Source: Oscillospiraceae bacterium (GTDB lineage: Bacteria > Bacillota > Clostridia > Oscillospirales > Ruminococcaceae). From it: a stretch of 64,000 bases of DNA. Under the pieces are notes generated by a model, which worked only from the letters and a program-made list of their open reading frames with translations, did not search any database and was not told the origin of the DNA. Positions 11,702 through 21,631 of the stretch are shown piece by piece. The translations under genes and the position numbers were made by a program. Location of the stretch: assembly GCA_009778065.1 (NCBI GenBank), contig WRKM01000004.1, forward strand, positions 1 through 64,000, in the 5' to 3' direction. Positions within the stretch are counted from its first letter, which is position 1. Every line of letters begins with the position of its first letter.

Positions 11702-12172
11702 ATGCCAAGACGAGGTAACGTACCCAAACGCGAAGTCTTACCGGACCCAATGTACGGCTCCGAGATGGTTACACGGTTAGTCAACAACATCATGCTCGAC
11801 GGGAAAAAAGGCGTCGCGCAGAAAATTGTTTACGGAGCATTTGAGATTGTCGGTGAGAAGACAGGAAAAGAACCTTTGGAGTGTTTTGAGCAGGCGCTTG
11901 AGAATATCATGCCCCAGCTCGAAGTAAAAGCGCGCAGAGTGGGCGGTGCGACTTATCAAGTTCCAATGGAAGTAAGACCGGCGAGAAGAAGAACGCTCGG
12001 TTTACGTTGGCTCACAAATTACAGCAGAAACCGTAACGAGAAAACAATGAAGGAAAGGCTCGCCGGAGAACTGCTGGATGCTTTAAAAGGGCAAGGCGGA
12101 GCGTGTAAAAAGCGCGATGACACACACAGAATGGCGGAAGCCAATAAAGCATTCGCTCATTACAAATGGTAA
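11702..12172 (+). CDS. rpsG: 30S ribosomal protein S7
   Basis: [28 protein letters not shown]...; AAGGAGG at ~11687 lies inside the longer ORF call, so ATG 11702 is preferred over 11684. Confidence 0.98.
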   Translation: MPRRGNVPKREVLPDPMYGSEMVTRLVNNIMLDGKKGVAQKIVYGAFEIVGEKTGKEPLECFEQALENIMPQLEVKARRVGGATYQVPMEVRPARRRTLGLRWLTNYSRNRNEKTMKERLAGELLDALKGQGGACKKRDDTHRMAEANKAFAHYKW

Positions 12173-12184
12173 AGAAGGGTTAGT

Positions 12185-14260
12185 ATGGCAAGAGAAGTAT
12201 CTCTGGAGATGACCCGAAATATAGGTATCATGGCTCATATCGATGCGGGGAAGACGACGACGTCTGAGCGTATTTTGTACTACACGGGTATATCGCATAA
12301 AATGGGCGAAACCCACGACGGCACCGCAATCATGGACTGGATGGAGCTTGAACAGGAGAGAGGAATAACCATCACCTCGGCGGCAACGACCGCTTTCTGG
12401 AAAAATCACAGGATAAACGTGATTGATACCCCGGGTCACGTGGACTTTACAGTAGAGGTAGAACGCTCGCTGAGAGTCCTTGACGGCTCTGTAACCGTTT
12501 TCTGCGCAAAAGGCGGCGTTGAGCCGCAGTCAGAAACGGTATGGCGTCAGGCAGACAAGTATAAGGTTCCCAGAATGGCTTATATTAACAAGATGGACAT
12601 AATGGGAGCGGATTTTTTAGGCGCGGTTAGTATGATGAGGGACAGGCTGAAAACAAACGCAGTTCCGATTCAGCTTCCTATCGGGGCAGAAGACAGCTTT
12701 AGCGGCATAATTGACCTTGTGGAAATGAATGCGGAAGTGTACGGTGACGATTTAGGTAAGGACAGAAAAACCGTAGAAATACCGCATGAATTGAAGGAAA
12801 TCGCTCAAAAGTACAGGGAAGAGCTACTTGAAGTGGTAGCCGAACAGGACGAAGAGGTATTGAATAAGTTCCTCGAAGGGGAGGAAATCACCGTTTCGGA
12901 GATTAAAAAATGCCTCAGAAAAGCCTGTATAGCAAATGCAGTAGTACCTGTAGTCTGCGGAACCTCGTATAAGAACAAGGGCGTACAAAAACTGTTAGAT
13001 GCAATTATTGATTATATGCCCGCACCCACGGATATTCCTCCGGTCACGGGTGTAAGCCCTTACAAAGACAGCGAAGAATCCCGTAATTCATCAGATGACG
13101 AGCCGTTTTCCGCATTAGCGTTTAAAATTGCGGCTGACCCGTTCGTAGGAAAGCTCTGCTTCTTTAGAGTCTATTCCGGTTCTATAGCGGCGGGTGCGGC
13201 GGTTCTCAATGCCACAAAGGGCAAGAAAGAAAGGCTCGGCAGAATATTACAAATGCACGCAAACCACAGGCAAGACCTTGATGTTTGCTATGCGGGTGAC
13301 ATTGCGGCGGCGGTAGGGCTAAAAAGCACGACGACAGGCGACACACTCTGCGATGAAAAACACCCCGTTATTCTGGAATCTATGGATTTCCCGGAGCCGG
13401 TTATAAGCTTGGCAATAGAGCCTAAAACAAAAGCCGGTCAGGAAAAGATGGGTATTGCTCTCGGAAGACTCGCAGAGGAAGACCCGACGTTCAGGATAAG
13501 GAATGATGAAGAAACAGGGCAGACAATAATTGCGGGCATGGGCGAATTACATCTTGAAATCATCGTTGACAGAATGATGCGCGAGTTCAAGGTAGAAGCA
13601 AATGTAGGAAAACCGCAGGTTGCCTATAAGGAAACCATAACATCTCAGGTTGAACAGGATACAAAGTATGCGCGGCAGTCGGGCGGACGCGGACAGTATG
13701 GTCACGTTAAAATCCGCATAGAACCCAATGAATCAGGTAAGGGATACGAGTTTATTAACAAGGTAGTCGGCGGCGCGGTTCCTAAAGAATATATTCCGGC
13801 GGTAGATGCGGGAATACGGGGTGCGATGATGTCGGGTACTCTTGCAGGTTATCCGGTAGTAGACGTGAAAGTGACCCTCTACGATGGTTCGTTCCACGAG
13901 GTTGACTCGTCAGAAATGGCATTCAAAATCGCAGGTTCAATTGCTTTTAAAGAAGCGATGCAAAAGGCGTCACCTATAATACTTGAGCCGATTATGAAGG
14001 TTTCCGTTCTCGTTCCTGAGGATTATATGGGCGATGTAATAGGCGATTTGAGTTCTCGCCGAGGGAACATTCTCGGTATGGACGATAAAAGCGGTATCAA
14101 ACAGATTGACTCTAACGTACCTTTGTCCGAAATGTTCGGTTACGCAGGCGATTTGCGCTCAAAAACCCAGGGGCGGGGGCAATACACAATGGAACCCAGT
14201 CACTATATCGAGGTTCCCAAATCCATAACAGAGGGAATAGCGACAAAAAGAGCGAGATAA
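12185..14260 (+). CDS. fusA: Elongation factor G
   Basis: [45 protein letters not shown]. Confidence 0.99.
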   Translation: MAREVSLEMTRNIGIMAHIDAGKTTTSERILYYTGISHKMGETHDGTAIMDWMELEQERGITITSAATTAFWKNHRINVIDTPGHVDFTVEVERSLRVLDGSVTVFCAKGGVEPQSETVWRQADKYKVPRMAYINKMDIMGADFLGAVSMMRDRLKTNAVPIQLPIGAEDSFSGIIDLVEMNAEVYGDDLGKDRKTVEIPHELKEIAQKYREELLEVVAEQDEEVLNKFLEGEEITVSEIKKCLRKACIANAVVPVVCGTSYKNKGVQKLLDAIIDYMPAPTDIPPVTGVSPYKDSEESRNSSDDEPFSALAFKIAADPFVGKLCFFRVYSGSIAAGAAVLNATKGKKERLGRILQMHANHRQDLDVCYAGDIAAAVGLKSTTTGDTLCDEKHPVILESMDFPEPVISLAIEPKTKAGQEKMGIALGRLAEEDPTFRIRNDEETGQTIIAGMGELHLEIIVDRMMREFKVEANVGKPQVAYKETITSQVEQDTKYARQSGGRGQYGHVKIRIEPNESGKGYEFINKVVGGAVPKEYIPAVDAGIRGAMMSGTLAGYPVVDVKVTLYDGSFHEVDSSEMAFKIAGSIAFKEAMQKASPIILEPIMKVSVLVPEDYMGDVIGDLSSRRGNILGMDDKSGIKQIDSNVPLSEMFGYAGDLRSKTQGRGQYTMEPSHYIEVPKSITEGIATKRAR

Positions 14261-14382
14261 TTTGGGTTTTTTAGGGCAAAATTACAAACAATAAATATTT
14301 ACAGAAAAGACTTGTTTTTTCAGTAAAAATTTGTTAAAATTAAATTCAGAAGCAACATCAAAATATCAGGAGGAAATGACTA

Positions 14383-15585
14383 ATGGCAAAGCAAAAATTT
14401 GAACGTAACAAACCGCACGTAAATATCGGCACGATTGGTCACGTTGACCACGGTAAAACAACGCTGACAGCCGCAATCACCAAGGTTCTTTCTCTGAAGG
14501 GATACGCTAAGTTTGAAGCTTATGACGCAATCGACAAGGCGCCCGAAGAAAAAGAACGCGGAATTACTATCAACACCGCACACGTTGAGTATGAAACCGA
14601 CGCACGTCACTACGCACACGTTGACTGCCCCGGACACGCCGATTATATCAAGAACATGATTACAGGCGCGGCACAGATGGATGGCGCAATCCTTGTAGTT
14701 GCGGGTACAGACGGTCCTATGGCACAAACCAGAGAACACATACTCTTAGCTCGTCAGGTAAACGTACCTTCACTTGTAGTTTTCATTAATAAGTGTGATG
14801 ACGTTGACGACCCTGAACTTCTCGACCTCGTAGAAATGGACATCAGAGATATACTCAGCAAAAACGATTTCCCCGGCGACGACACACCTATAGTTCGCGG
14901 TTCTGCAAGAAACGCTCTCGAAAGCAACAGTACAGATATTGGCGCAGAAGAGTTTAAATGTATACTCGAACTTATGGATGCGGTTGACAGCTATATTCCT
15001 ACACCTGACAGAAAAGCAGACCTTCCGTTCCTTATGCCTGTTGAGCAGGTTATGACTATATCGGGACGCGGTACGGTTGCTACAGGGCGTGTTGAAAGAG
15101 GCTCTATAAACCTAAACGACAAGGTTGAAATAGTAGGTTTACAGGATGAAGCGAGAGATACGGTAATCACGGGTATAGAAATGTTCCGTAAACTCTTAGA
15201 TTTCGCAGAAGCGGGAGATAATATAGGCGCGTTACTCAGAGGTGTAGCCAGAAATGAGATTGAACGCGGACAGGTTATATGTAAGCCCGGTTCGATTAAA
15301 CCCCTTACGAAATTTGTAGGTCAGGTTTACGTTTTGAAAAAAGAAGAGGGCGGACGCCACACTCCGTTCTTCTCCAACTACAGACCTCAGTTCTTCTTCA
15401 GAACAACCGACGTTACAGGTGTAATTAAACTCCCTGCCGATAAAGAAATGTGTATACCGGGCGACCACGTTGAGATTGACGTAGAGTTAATTACCCCGAT
15501 AGCGATTGAAGAGGGTCTTCGTTTCGCAATCAGAGAAGGCGGAAAAACAGTAGGTTCGGGCGTTGTTACTAAGATTAAAGAATAG
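14383..15585 (+). CDS. tuf: Elongation factor Tu
   Basis: [46 protein letters not shown]. Confidence 0.99.
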   Translation: MAKQKFERNKPHVNIGTIGHVDHGKTTLTAAITKVLSLKGYAKFEAYDAIDKAPEEKERGITINTAHVEYETDARHYAHVDCPGHADYIKNMITGAAQMDGAILVVAGTDGPMAQTREHILLARQVNVPSLVVFINKCDDVDDPELLDLVEMDIRDILSKNDFPGDDTPIVRGSARNALESNSTDIGAEEFKCILELMDAVDSYIPTPDRKADLPFLMPVEQVMTISGRGTVATGRVERGSINLNDKVEIVGLQDEARDTVITGIEMFRKLLDFAEAGDNIGALLRGVARNEIERGQVICKPGSIKPLTKFVGQVYVLKKEEGGRHTPFFSNYRPQFFFRTTDVTGVIKLPADKEMCIPGDHVEIDVELITPIAIEEGLRFAIREGGKTVGSGVVTKIKE

Positions 15586-15605
15586 TAAAAAAATAGCATT
15601 AAATT

Positions 15606-15650
15606 AAAGGGCGACAGTAGATTAACAGTCGCCCTTTATTTTGATTTTAT
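15606..15650 (+). terminator. Intrinsic terminator after tuf
   Basis: Perfect 10-bp stem AAAGGGCGAC / GTCGCCCTTT then T-rich tract. Confidence 0.8.
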
Positions 15651-15659
15651 TTTATAAAG

Positions 15660-16145
15660 CTAAACTAAACTTTCTTCCCCCGGAATGGTCTTGACCGTAT
15701 CAATGGCACCTTTTGCGTTCGATGTCGGTTTTGCGGCGGCGGGGGCTTTTTTCGCCGGAGGGGTTTTCTTGGTGGAGGAAATTCCCTTTTTCAGCTTTTT
15801 TTCGGCATCCTTTTTTTCAGAACCCGACAAAGCCATTTTATCAAGCTCAAGAGCCATGTTAAAGTCGCCCTCAACTTGAATTATTCCGTTATCAACGGCT
15901 TCCTGCAAGGTGAATCTCGAATTTGCAAGTTTGATAAAATCCTCGCCCGATGCTATCAGCAGTGCGTTTTTATCAACGTAGTCATACGGAGCGACTTCGA
16001 GAATACCTCCACGGAACGCAACATAAAACGCACCGCCTCCCTCGCCTGTTATGTTAAATTGAAACGCGAAATCGCCACACAGCTTGCTTTTATCGGCTTT
16101 AGAATAAACTTTTTTGACATCAGCAAAAATTTTCTCGTAAGTCAT
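15660..16145 (-). CDS. SCP2 sterol-binding domain protein with Lys/Ala/Pro-rich C-terminal tail
   Basis: FAFQFNITGEGGGAFYVAFRGGILEV...ASGEDFIKLANSRFTLQEAVDNGIIQVEGDFNMALELDKM; tail KKTPPAKKAPAAAKP. Confidence 0.75.
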   Translation of the reverse strand: MTYEKIFADVKKVYSKADKSKLCGDFAFQFNITGEGGGAFYVAFRGGILEVAPYDYVDKNALLIASGEDFIKLANSRFTLQEAVDNGIIQVEGDFNMALELDKMALSGSEKKDAEKKLKKGISSTKKTPPAKKAPAAAKPTSNAKGAIDTVKTIPGEESLV

Positions 16146-16376
16146 AACGACACTTCCTTTCGTTTAATTTTGTGCATTTTCAGCCTACTCGTCAACTTAT
16201 AAAGTTATTATACCACAAACTATAGTAATATGCAATACATATTTAATACAAAATTTAGGCGGATTTAAACCGTATATTTGAAATATAGATTAATGCTTAA
16301 AATCGGGATAATTACATAGGTTTATACCAATACCCCGCAAAAAGAAGGGAGGTTTAGTATAAAATGTTTTTAATTG

Positions 16377-16405
16377 TTGACAAAAGAGGAAAGATTATGT
16401 ATAAT
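16377..16405 (+). promoter_or_regulatory. Consensus sigma-A promoter of the mgtE leader transcript
   Basis: TTGACA (16377-16382), 17 bp, TATAAT (16400-16405). Confidence 0.8.
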
Positions 16406-16438
16406 ATAAATAAGGTATTTATGGAAGGAGGCGTTTTT

Positions 16439-16537
16439 GTGCGTATAATGAATTTTGACGACCCGTTACCGCCCCGAAGTAGCAACAAGGTAGGGAACAT
16501 GAAAATAAAAAACTGCATAAAACCGCCGCCGTTTTAA
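16439..16537 (+). CDS. Putative mgtE leader peptide MRIMNFDDPLPPRSSNKVGNMKIKNCIKPPPF
   Basis: GTG start 7 nt after AAGGAGG (16425-16431); alternative ATG 16448. Lies between a consensus promoter and an intrinsic terminator, upstream of mgtE. Not in the supplied ORF track (<60 aa). Confidence 0.6.
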   Translation: MRIMNFDDPLPPRSSNKVGNMKIKNCIKPPPF

Positions 16538-16548
16538 AAATAATAATC

Positions 16549-16580
16549 GGTCGCGTATTTATGCGCGGCTTTTTTATTTT
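16549..16580 (+). terminator. Intrinsic terminator/attenuator in the mgtE leader
   Basis: GTCGCG (16550-16555) pairs with CGCGGC (16564-16569), short loop, then TTTTTTATTTT. Confidence 0.7.
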
Positions 16581-16652
16581 CATATTCCTGTATCGAATCG
16601 GAACATAATACACGGCAGGCTACGTAAAAAATGTAAAGGAGTATGAAAAAGC

Positions 16653-18011
16653 ATGAGAGACTTTGAAATTTACGAAGAAATGCTCGACAACAAGCAGTAT
16701 AACGCACTCAGAAACGAGTTAACAGATGAAAACCCGGCTGACATATCGGGACTCATCGAAAACATTCCGGTAGACAAGGCGGTACTGATTTTTCGTATGT
16801 TGCCAAAGGATATGGAAGCGGAGGTTTTTGCGAACCTCTTTCCCGATGTACAGGAAGCATTAATCGGAAAACTAAGCGAGACGGAAATACGCTCGATTAT
16901 CGAAGAGCTTTTCCTCGATGATGCGGCGGATTTTATAGAGGAAATGCCTGCGGGAATCGCCAAAAAGGTTTTAGCCACCGCAAAACCCGAAACCAGAGAA
17001 GAAATAAATCGACTGTTAAAATACCCTGAAGACTCGGCGGGTAGCATAATGACGGTCGAGTATGTGGATTTAAAAAGCGAGATGACGGTACGCGAGGCGT
17101 TTTCACGCATACGCAGAACAGGCACGGATAAGGAAACGATTTATACTTGTTTTGTTGTTGACTCCGAGCGCAGGCTTGTAGGGGTCGTAAGCGCGAAAAC
17201 ATTAATGCTTGCCGAACGTGATGAAATTATCGGCGACATAATGGATGATGTAAACCTTGTTACCGCCGAAACACTTGAAGACCGCGAAGTGGTTGCCCAA
17301 AGGGTTAACAAATATGACCTTTTGAGCATACCTGTCGTGGATTCCGAAAAGCGTTTAGTGGGGATTATCACCATTGACGACATAGCCGACGTTGTTGAAG
17401 AAGAGGCAACGGAAGACTTTGAAAAAATGGCGGCTATGCTGCCGTCCGAAAAACCGTATCTTAAAACAAGCGTGTTTGAGCTTTTCAAAAATCGAATAGG
17501 CTGGTTAGTCGGGCTTATGATTATGGGAATGGGAACGGGGGTAATATTAAAAGTTTATGAAGATGTTTTGCTTGCGGTTCCGCTTCTGATTGGGTTTGTA
17601 CCGATGCTTACGGACACCGGCGGCAACGCGGGCAGTCAAAGTGCAACTTTGATTATACGCGGTATGGCGGTTTCGGAAATATCATCTTCTGATTTTTTGA
17701 AAGCCGCATGGAAAGAAATACGCATAAGCTTAATGGCGGGCGTTGTTTTAGCGGTTGTTGCGTTTTTGAGGGTTATTTTGTTTTATCACACCGAAACAGA
17801 ATTATTTTTAAAAGCCTCCGTGATTAGTATTACCATTATATTTACGGTATTTATGGCAAAGCTGTGCGGTGTTGCACTTCCCATACTTGCAAAAAAGTTG
17901 AATATAGACCCCGCCATAATGGCGGCACCGCTTATTACAACTATTGTTGATACCTGCTCGTTAGTCGTTTTCGTTATGATTGCGAAATTACTTTTAGGGC
18001 ATCTTATGTAA
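16653..18011 (+). CDS. mgtE: Magnesium transporter MgtE
   Basis: MgtE N domain, CBS pair, TM domain with PMLTDTGGNAGSQSATLIIRGMA. Confidence 0.97.
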   Translation: MRDFEIYEEMLDNKQYNALRNELTDENPADISGLIENIPVDKAVLIFRMLPKDMEAEVFANLFPDVQEALIGKLSETEIRSIIEELFLDDAADFIEEMPAGIAKKVLATAKPETREEINRLLKYPEDSAGSIMTVEYVDLKSEMTVREAFSRIRRTGTDKETIYTCFVVDSERRLVGVVSAKTLMLAERDEIIGDIMDDVNLVTAETLEDREVVAQRVNKYDLLSIPVVDSEKRLVGIITIDDIADVVEEEATEDFEKMAAMLPSEKPYLKTSVFELFKNRIGWLVGLMIMGMGTGVILKVYEDVLLAVPLLIGFVPMLTDTGGNAGSQSATLIIRGMAVSEISSSDFLKAAWKEIRISLMAGVVLAVVAFLRVILFYHTETELFLKASVISITIIFTVFMAKLCGVALPILAKKLNIDPAIMAAPLITTIVDTCSLVVFVMIAKLLLGHLM

Positions 18012-18082
18012 AAGACCTGTAACACAATTCCACCTTGCTGAATAATATAGTTTATTACGTTAAGAGCGGGTGTGATAAAACA

Positions 18083-18250
18083 ATGAGAAGACGGCGTTAC
18101 AGGCGCGAGAGCAGGCGAAATCTGCCTTTTATATGCCTTGCGGGGGCATTGGCATTCGTGCTTATTTGTCTTCTGTCGGCGAAGTTCTTGTTTTTCATAC
18201 TCGCAGTGGTACTAATCGCGCTTGGCTTATATATGCTCAGTTGCGCATAA
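18083..18250 (+). CDS. Small basic membrane protein of unknown function
   Basis: MRRRRYRRESRRNLPFICLAGALAFVLICLLSAKFLFFILAVVLIALGLYMLSCA; two hydrophobic segments. Confidence 0.5.
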   Translation: MRRRRYRRESRRNLPFICLAGALAFVLICLLSAKFLFFILAVVLIALGLYMLSCA

Positions 18251-18277
18251 TCAATTCTGTTAAGGTAGGTGGTCTTA

Positions 18278-18364
18278 ATGAAAATCGTCGTGGTAAAGAG
18301 TCCTAAAATTCTTGCCGGATTCTTAAGGTTTTTTTTCAGAATCAAAAAGGAACAGGTTACATAA
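18278..18364 (+). CDS. spoVM: Stage V sporulation protein M
   Basis: 28 aa MKIVVVKSPKILAGFLRFFFRIKKEQVT with AGGTGG SD; matches SpoVM layout (MK-xx-(V/I)K-xPK-x-L-x-G-(I/F)-x-R) and sits next to rsgA/prkC as in Bacillus. Missed by the ORF track because of length. Confidence 0.85.
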   Translation: MKIVVVKSPKILAGFLRFFFRIKKEQVT

Positions 18365-18381
18365 TGATTTGCAAAATGTAA

Positions 18382-18420
18382 GGCGCGATGAAAACATCGC
18401 GCCGCAAAATTACCGTTTTT
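18382..18420 (+). terminator. Hairpin terminator between spoVM and convergent rsgA
   Basis: GGCGCGATG-AAAA-CATCGCGCC perfect 9-bp stem; T tract about 10 nt downstream. Confidence 0.55.
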
Positions 18421-19378
18421 TATAATTCTTCTCTTCCGTCCGCGCTTCCTCGTAAATTCTGACATAACTTTCAAAGCGGCTTTCTGTAATATCGCCTCGC
18501 TCTTTTGCCATTATCACCGCACAACCATCCTCTTTGGTATGACGGCAGCCTGAAAATCTACACTTATCAAGAAAAGGTATAAACTCACGAAAGCACATCC
18601 CCACGTCCGAAGAAGCGAGCTTTCCGTACTTAGCCGCCTCAACGGTAGAAAAACCGGGCGTATCAGCAATATAAACAGGGGAGGACATACTGTCAAGACG
18701 ATAGAGTTCGACCTGCCGCGTTGTGTGTTTTCCGCGACCGAGCTTCTTACTGATTTCGGCGGTTTCGAGGGTGAGTTCGGGGAAAAGACTGTTTAACGTA
18801 CTGGATTTTCCGACGCCTGTATTACCGACGAGTACGCAAGTTTTCTTTCTCGGACTATCGCAAACGGTATCAGATAACCTATCGGGCAGGGAGTCTGCAC
18901 TGAAGGCGTCCTGCGTACCGAGCAGAAATTTATGCAGTTTGTCAACTCCTTCACCGCTCTCGTTACTGATTGAAAACACTTTAAACCCGGATTTTTCATA
19001 TATTCTGTAAAGCTCATCATCTTCTTTTTTATCAATTTTGGTAAACAGCGGGATGGGTTCTATTCCCTTGCTTTCAAAAATAGCAATCAACTTGTCGAGT
19101 ATTAGTCTGTTCGGGGCGGGTTCTACGGTGGAAATAACAATAATCGCCGCATCTATATTAGCAAGAGGAGGACGGACGATATAGTTTTTTCGCTCAGATA
19201 CATCCGTGATAACAGGTGAATTATCAATAATTTCAACAATAACATCATCGCCCGCTACGGGAGTAATCCCTTTAAGTCTGAACACCCCCCGCGCGGTGCA
19301 TAACAACATTCCGTCAAGGGTTTCTACATGGAAGAAACCCCCGACGGATTTTAAAATTTTTCCTGTTTTATTATTCAT
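18410..19378 (-). CDS. rsgA: Ribosome small subunit-dependent GTPase A
   Basis: Circularly permuted GTPase: FTKIDKK, GNTGVGKSSTLNSLFP, DTPGFS, C-terminal CRFSGCRHTKEDGC zinc motif. Start ATG 19378 (MNNKTGKILK). Confidence 0.95.
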   Translation of the reverse strand: MNNKTGKILKSVGGFFHVETLDGMLLCTARGVFRLKGITPVAGDDVIVEIIDNSPVITDVSERKNYIVRPPLANIDAAIIVISTVEPAPNRLILDKLIAIFESKGIEPIPLFTKIDKKEDDELYRIYEKSGFKVFSISNESGEGVDKLHKFLLGTQDAFSADSLPDRLSDTVCDSPRKKTCVLVGNTGVGKSSTLNSLFPELTLETAEISKKLGRGKHTTRQVELYRLDSMSSPVYIADTPGFSTVEAAKYGKLASSDVGMCFREFIPFLDKCRFSGCRHTKEDGCAVIMAKERGDITESRFESYVRIYEEARTEEKNYKKR

Positions 19379-19379
19379 T

Positions 19380-21605
19380 CTAATAGTCGTAAAAGGGGAA
19401 AACGAACGGTAACGGGTCAGGTTCGGGTTCGGTGACAAGCGGGAATGGGTCTACCGGGAACGGGTCAATGGGAAACGGTTCCGTCGGCGTAGTTTCAGCG
19501 GGTTTGTCTATTTCGGCGAAAATATGAGCATTAATCTCGACTAATCTGTGCGTGACCTCATCGCCTGTAAAATCAACCTCATATACACAGAACTGCCCCC
19601 TGTTACCTGTCTGTACAGAAGTAATGAAAATAGCGTATGTGCTGACGTCGGTACCCTCAAATTCCCAGTTGATGTTTCTGTTAAGTCCGACATTTTGAGT
19701 CACTGTGAGGTAGTCCTGTCGTATACCGTCAATATAATATTCAAATATATAATCTCCGGTTATATCCTCTCTGGAAATATCATGGTTAATTTCAAAAGAT
19801 TTCGGCGGGGCAGGACCGATGCTTATTACGACTTCAATTGTACTGAACTTATCAACGGGTACCATCGGAAGAGGGTCTTGACTGATAACCCTGTCAACAG
19901 CTACGGAATCGCTGTATTCCTCAGTGAACGCAATAACGACATCGTGCATTTTCGCTCTTTCCTCGGCTTGTGTCCTGGTAAGCCCTAAAATATCGGGAAC
20001 CTGTGTACCCCCATCATTTACTCCGCCGAAGCTGACCCAAACCGTTATACGGGAGTCGAGCGGAATCATAGAGCCTGCACGCGGTTCGGTACGGATGACA
20101 TACCCGGCGGGGACAGTGCTTTCCTCATGTCTTATATTGATGTTTGCACGTATAAAACCCTGCCGTATCAATCGCTGTTCAACTTCGTCTATGTGCAGTA
20201 CGCCGCCTTCGTAGTCGTTAAGCTCAACAGCCTCAGGTCCCGAACTCACCCGAATGTCGATTTTCTGACCAATGCGTATTTCTCTGCCCGCTAAAACGCT
20301 CTGCCACATGATGCGTCCTCGTTCATACTCTGTCGAAAATTCGCGGGAAGCAACGAGATTCAAACTGCCGCCGTATTGCGCTATTACCGCATCATAATCC
20401 TCGCCGACAAGCGACGGTACTTTTATTAACTCGTCTCCGCCAATAGTATCAAAGGTGTTGGTGACTATTGTATAAATTAACCACGCCGCCATAATAACGA
20501 TTACAGAAGCGGTGGCAAAAAGAATAGCCAAAAGCGGCGAACGGCGTTCAATCACCTCGTCATAAAAATCATCATCGTCGAACTCGTCTTCAAAATCATA
20601 GTCTCCGCGCTTAGGCACAGGTACTCCCTTTGCCGGCGTGGTCTCGGCTTTAGCTTTTTTTCCTCCGGGGGTTTGAATCGGGGTTTCACCCGTAGAGGAT
20701 GCGGACGTTGTCGGTTTATCAAAGTATTTTATTTTTTGTTCCTCCGCTGAAAAGTACTTGTACTCAAAAACTATACTCGGATTCTTTTTAAACTCTTCTA
20801 TGTCCGTAATCATTTCGCCGGCGGTCTGATAACGCTTACTCGGCACCTTCTGCATTGCCTTGAGTGTTATTTCCTCTAATCCGTCGGGAATAGAGCTGTT
20901 TATGTCGGTGGGTTTTTTAGGTTGTGCCTGCATGTGCATTAAAGCAATCGAAACGGGGTTATCGCCGTCAAAAGGTTTTCTGCCCGTCAGCATCTCAAAT
21001 AACATGACGCCTATTGAATAAATATCGCTTTTTTCGTCTGTTGCATCGCCACGGGCTTGCTCCGGACTTATATAATGAACGGAGCCTATAGCTTTTTCGG
21101 AAATAGTTTTATCGGTTTCTCTATTAAATCGCGCAATCCCGAAATCCATCACTTTTATCGTACCATCGGAAAGAAGCATGACATTTTGAGATTTTATGTC
21201 ACGGTGGACTATTCCGCGGTCATGAGCGTGTTGTAATGCGCGGAGAATCTGTGTAACAAAATGTAAAGCATCACGCCATTTTAAAACTCCCTGACGCTCA
21301 ATATACTCTGTTAAAGTGATGCCGTCTATATATTCCATCACAATAAACTGAACCTTTTCACTGAAGCCGACATCGAAGATTTTTACAATGTTCGGATGGG
21401 AAAGCAGAGCGATAGCCTTGCTCTCATTTCTGAAACGGCGCAAGAAATCTTCGCTTTCGGCAAGCTCGTTTTTAAGGATTTTAGCGGCGACAATTTTATC
21501 CTCGACCATGTCGCGTGCCTTGTATATGTCCGCCATTCCGCCGACGCCAATCAACTCAAGAAGTTCATACCGTCCGTCGAGTCTTTTCCCGATATTATTG
21601 TCCAT
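19380..21605 (-). CDS. prkC: PASTA-domain Ser/Thr protein kinase
   Basis: Kinase motifs HRDIKSQNVML, DFGIAR; single TM; three PASTA-like repeats; Pro-rich C-terminus. Confidence 0.95.
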   Translation of the reverse strand: MDNNIGKRLDGRYELLELIGVGGMADIYKARDMVEDKIVAAKILKNELAESEDFLRRFRNESKAIALLSHPNIVKIFDVGFSEKVQFIVMEYIDGITLTEYIERQGVLKWRDALHFVTQILRALQHAHDRGIVHRDIKSQNVMLLSDGTIKVMDFGIARFNRETDKTISEKAIGSVHYISPEQARGDATDEKSDIYSIGVMLFEMLTGRKPFDGDNPVSIALMHMQAQPKKPTDINSSIPDGLEEITLKAMQKVPSKRYQTAGEMITDIEEFKKNPSIVFEYKYFSAEEQKIKYFDKPTTSASSTGETPIQTPGGKKAKAETTPAKGVPVPKRGDYDFEDEFDDDDFYDEVIERRSPLLAILFATASVIVIMAAWLIYTIVTNTFDTIGGDELIKVPSLVGEDYDAVIAQYGGSLNLVASREFSTEYERGRIMWQSVLAGREIRIGQKIDIRVSSGPEAVELNDYEGGVLHIDEVEQRLIRQGFIRANINIRHEESTVPAGYVIRTEPRAGSMIPLDSRITVWVSFGGVNDGGTQVPDILGLTRTQAEERAKMHDVVIAFTEEYSDSVAVDRVISQDPLPMVPVDKFSTIEVVISIGPAPPKSFEINHDISREDITGDYIFEYYIDGIRQDYLTVTQNVGLNRNINWEFEGTDVSTYAIFITSVQTGNRGQFCVYEVDFTGDEVTHRLVEINAHIFAEIDKPAETTPTEPFPIDPFPVDPFPLVTEPEPDPLPFVFPFYDY

Positions 21606-21631
21606 GATAAATCATTCCTTACTATAATAAG

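Noticed and set aside
16250-16420. M-box or other known riboswitch ahead of mgtE
   Set aside because: The mapped promoter lies at 16377-16405, leaving no room for a full M-box before the leader ORF, and no conserved core was recognised; an Infernal scan is still needed.
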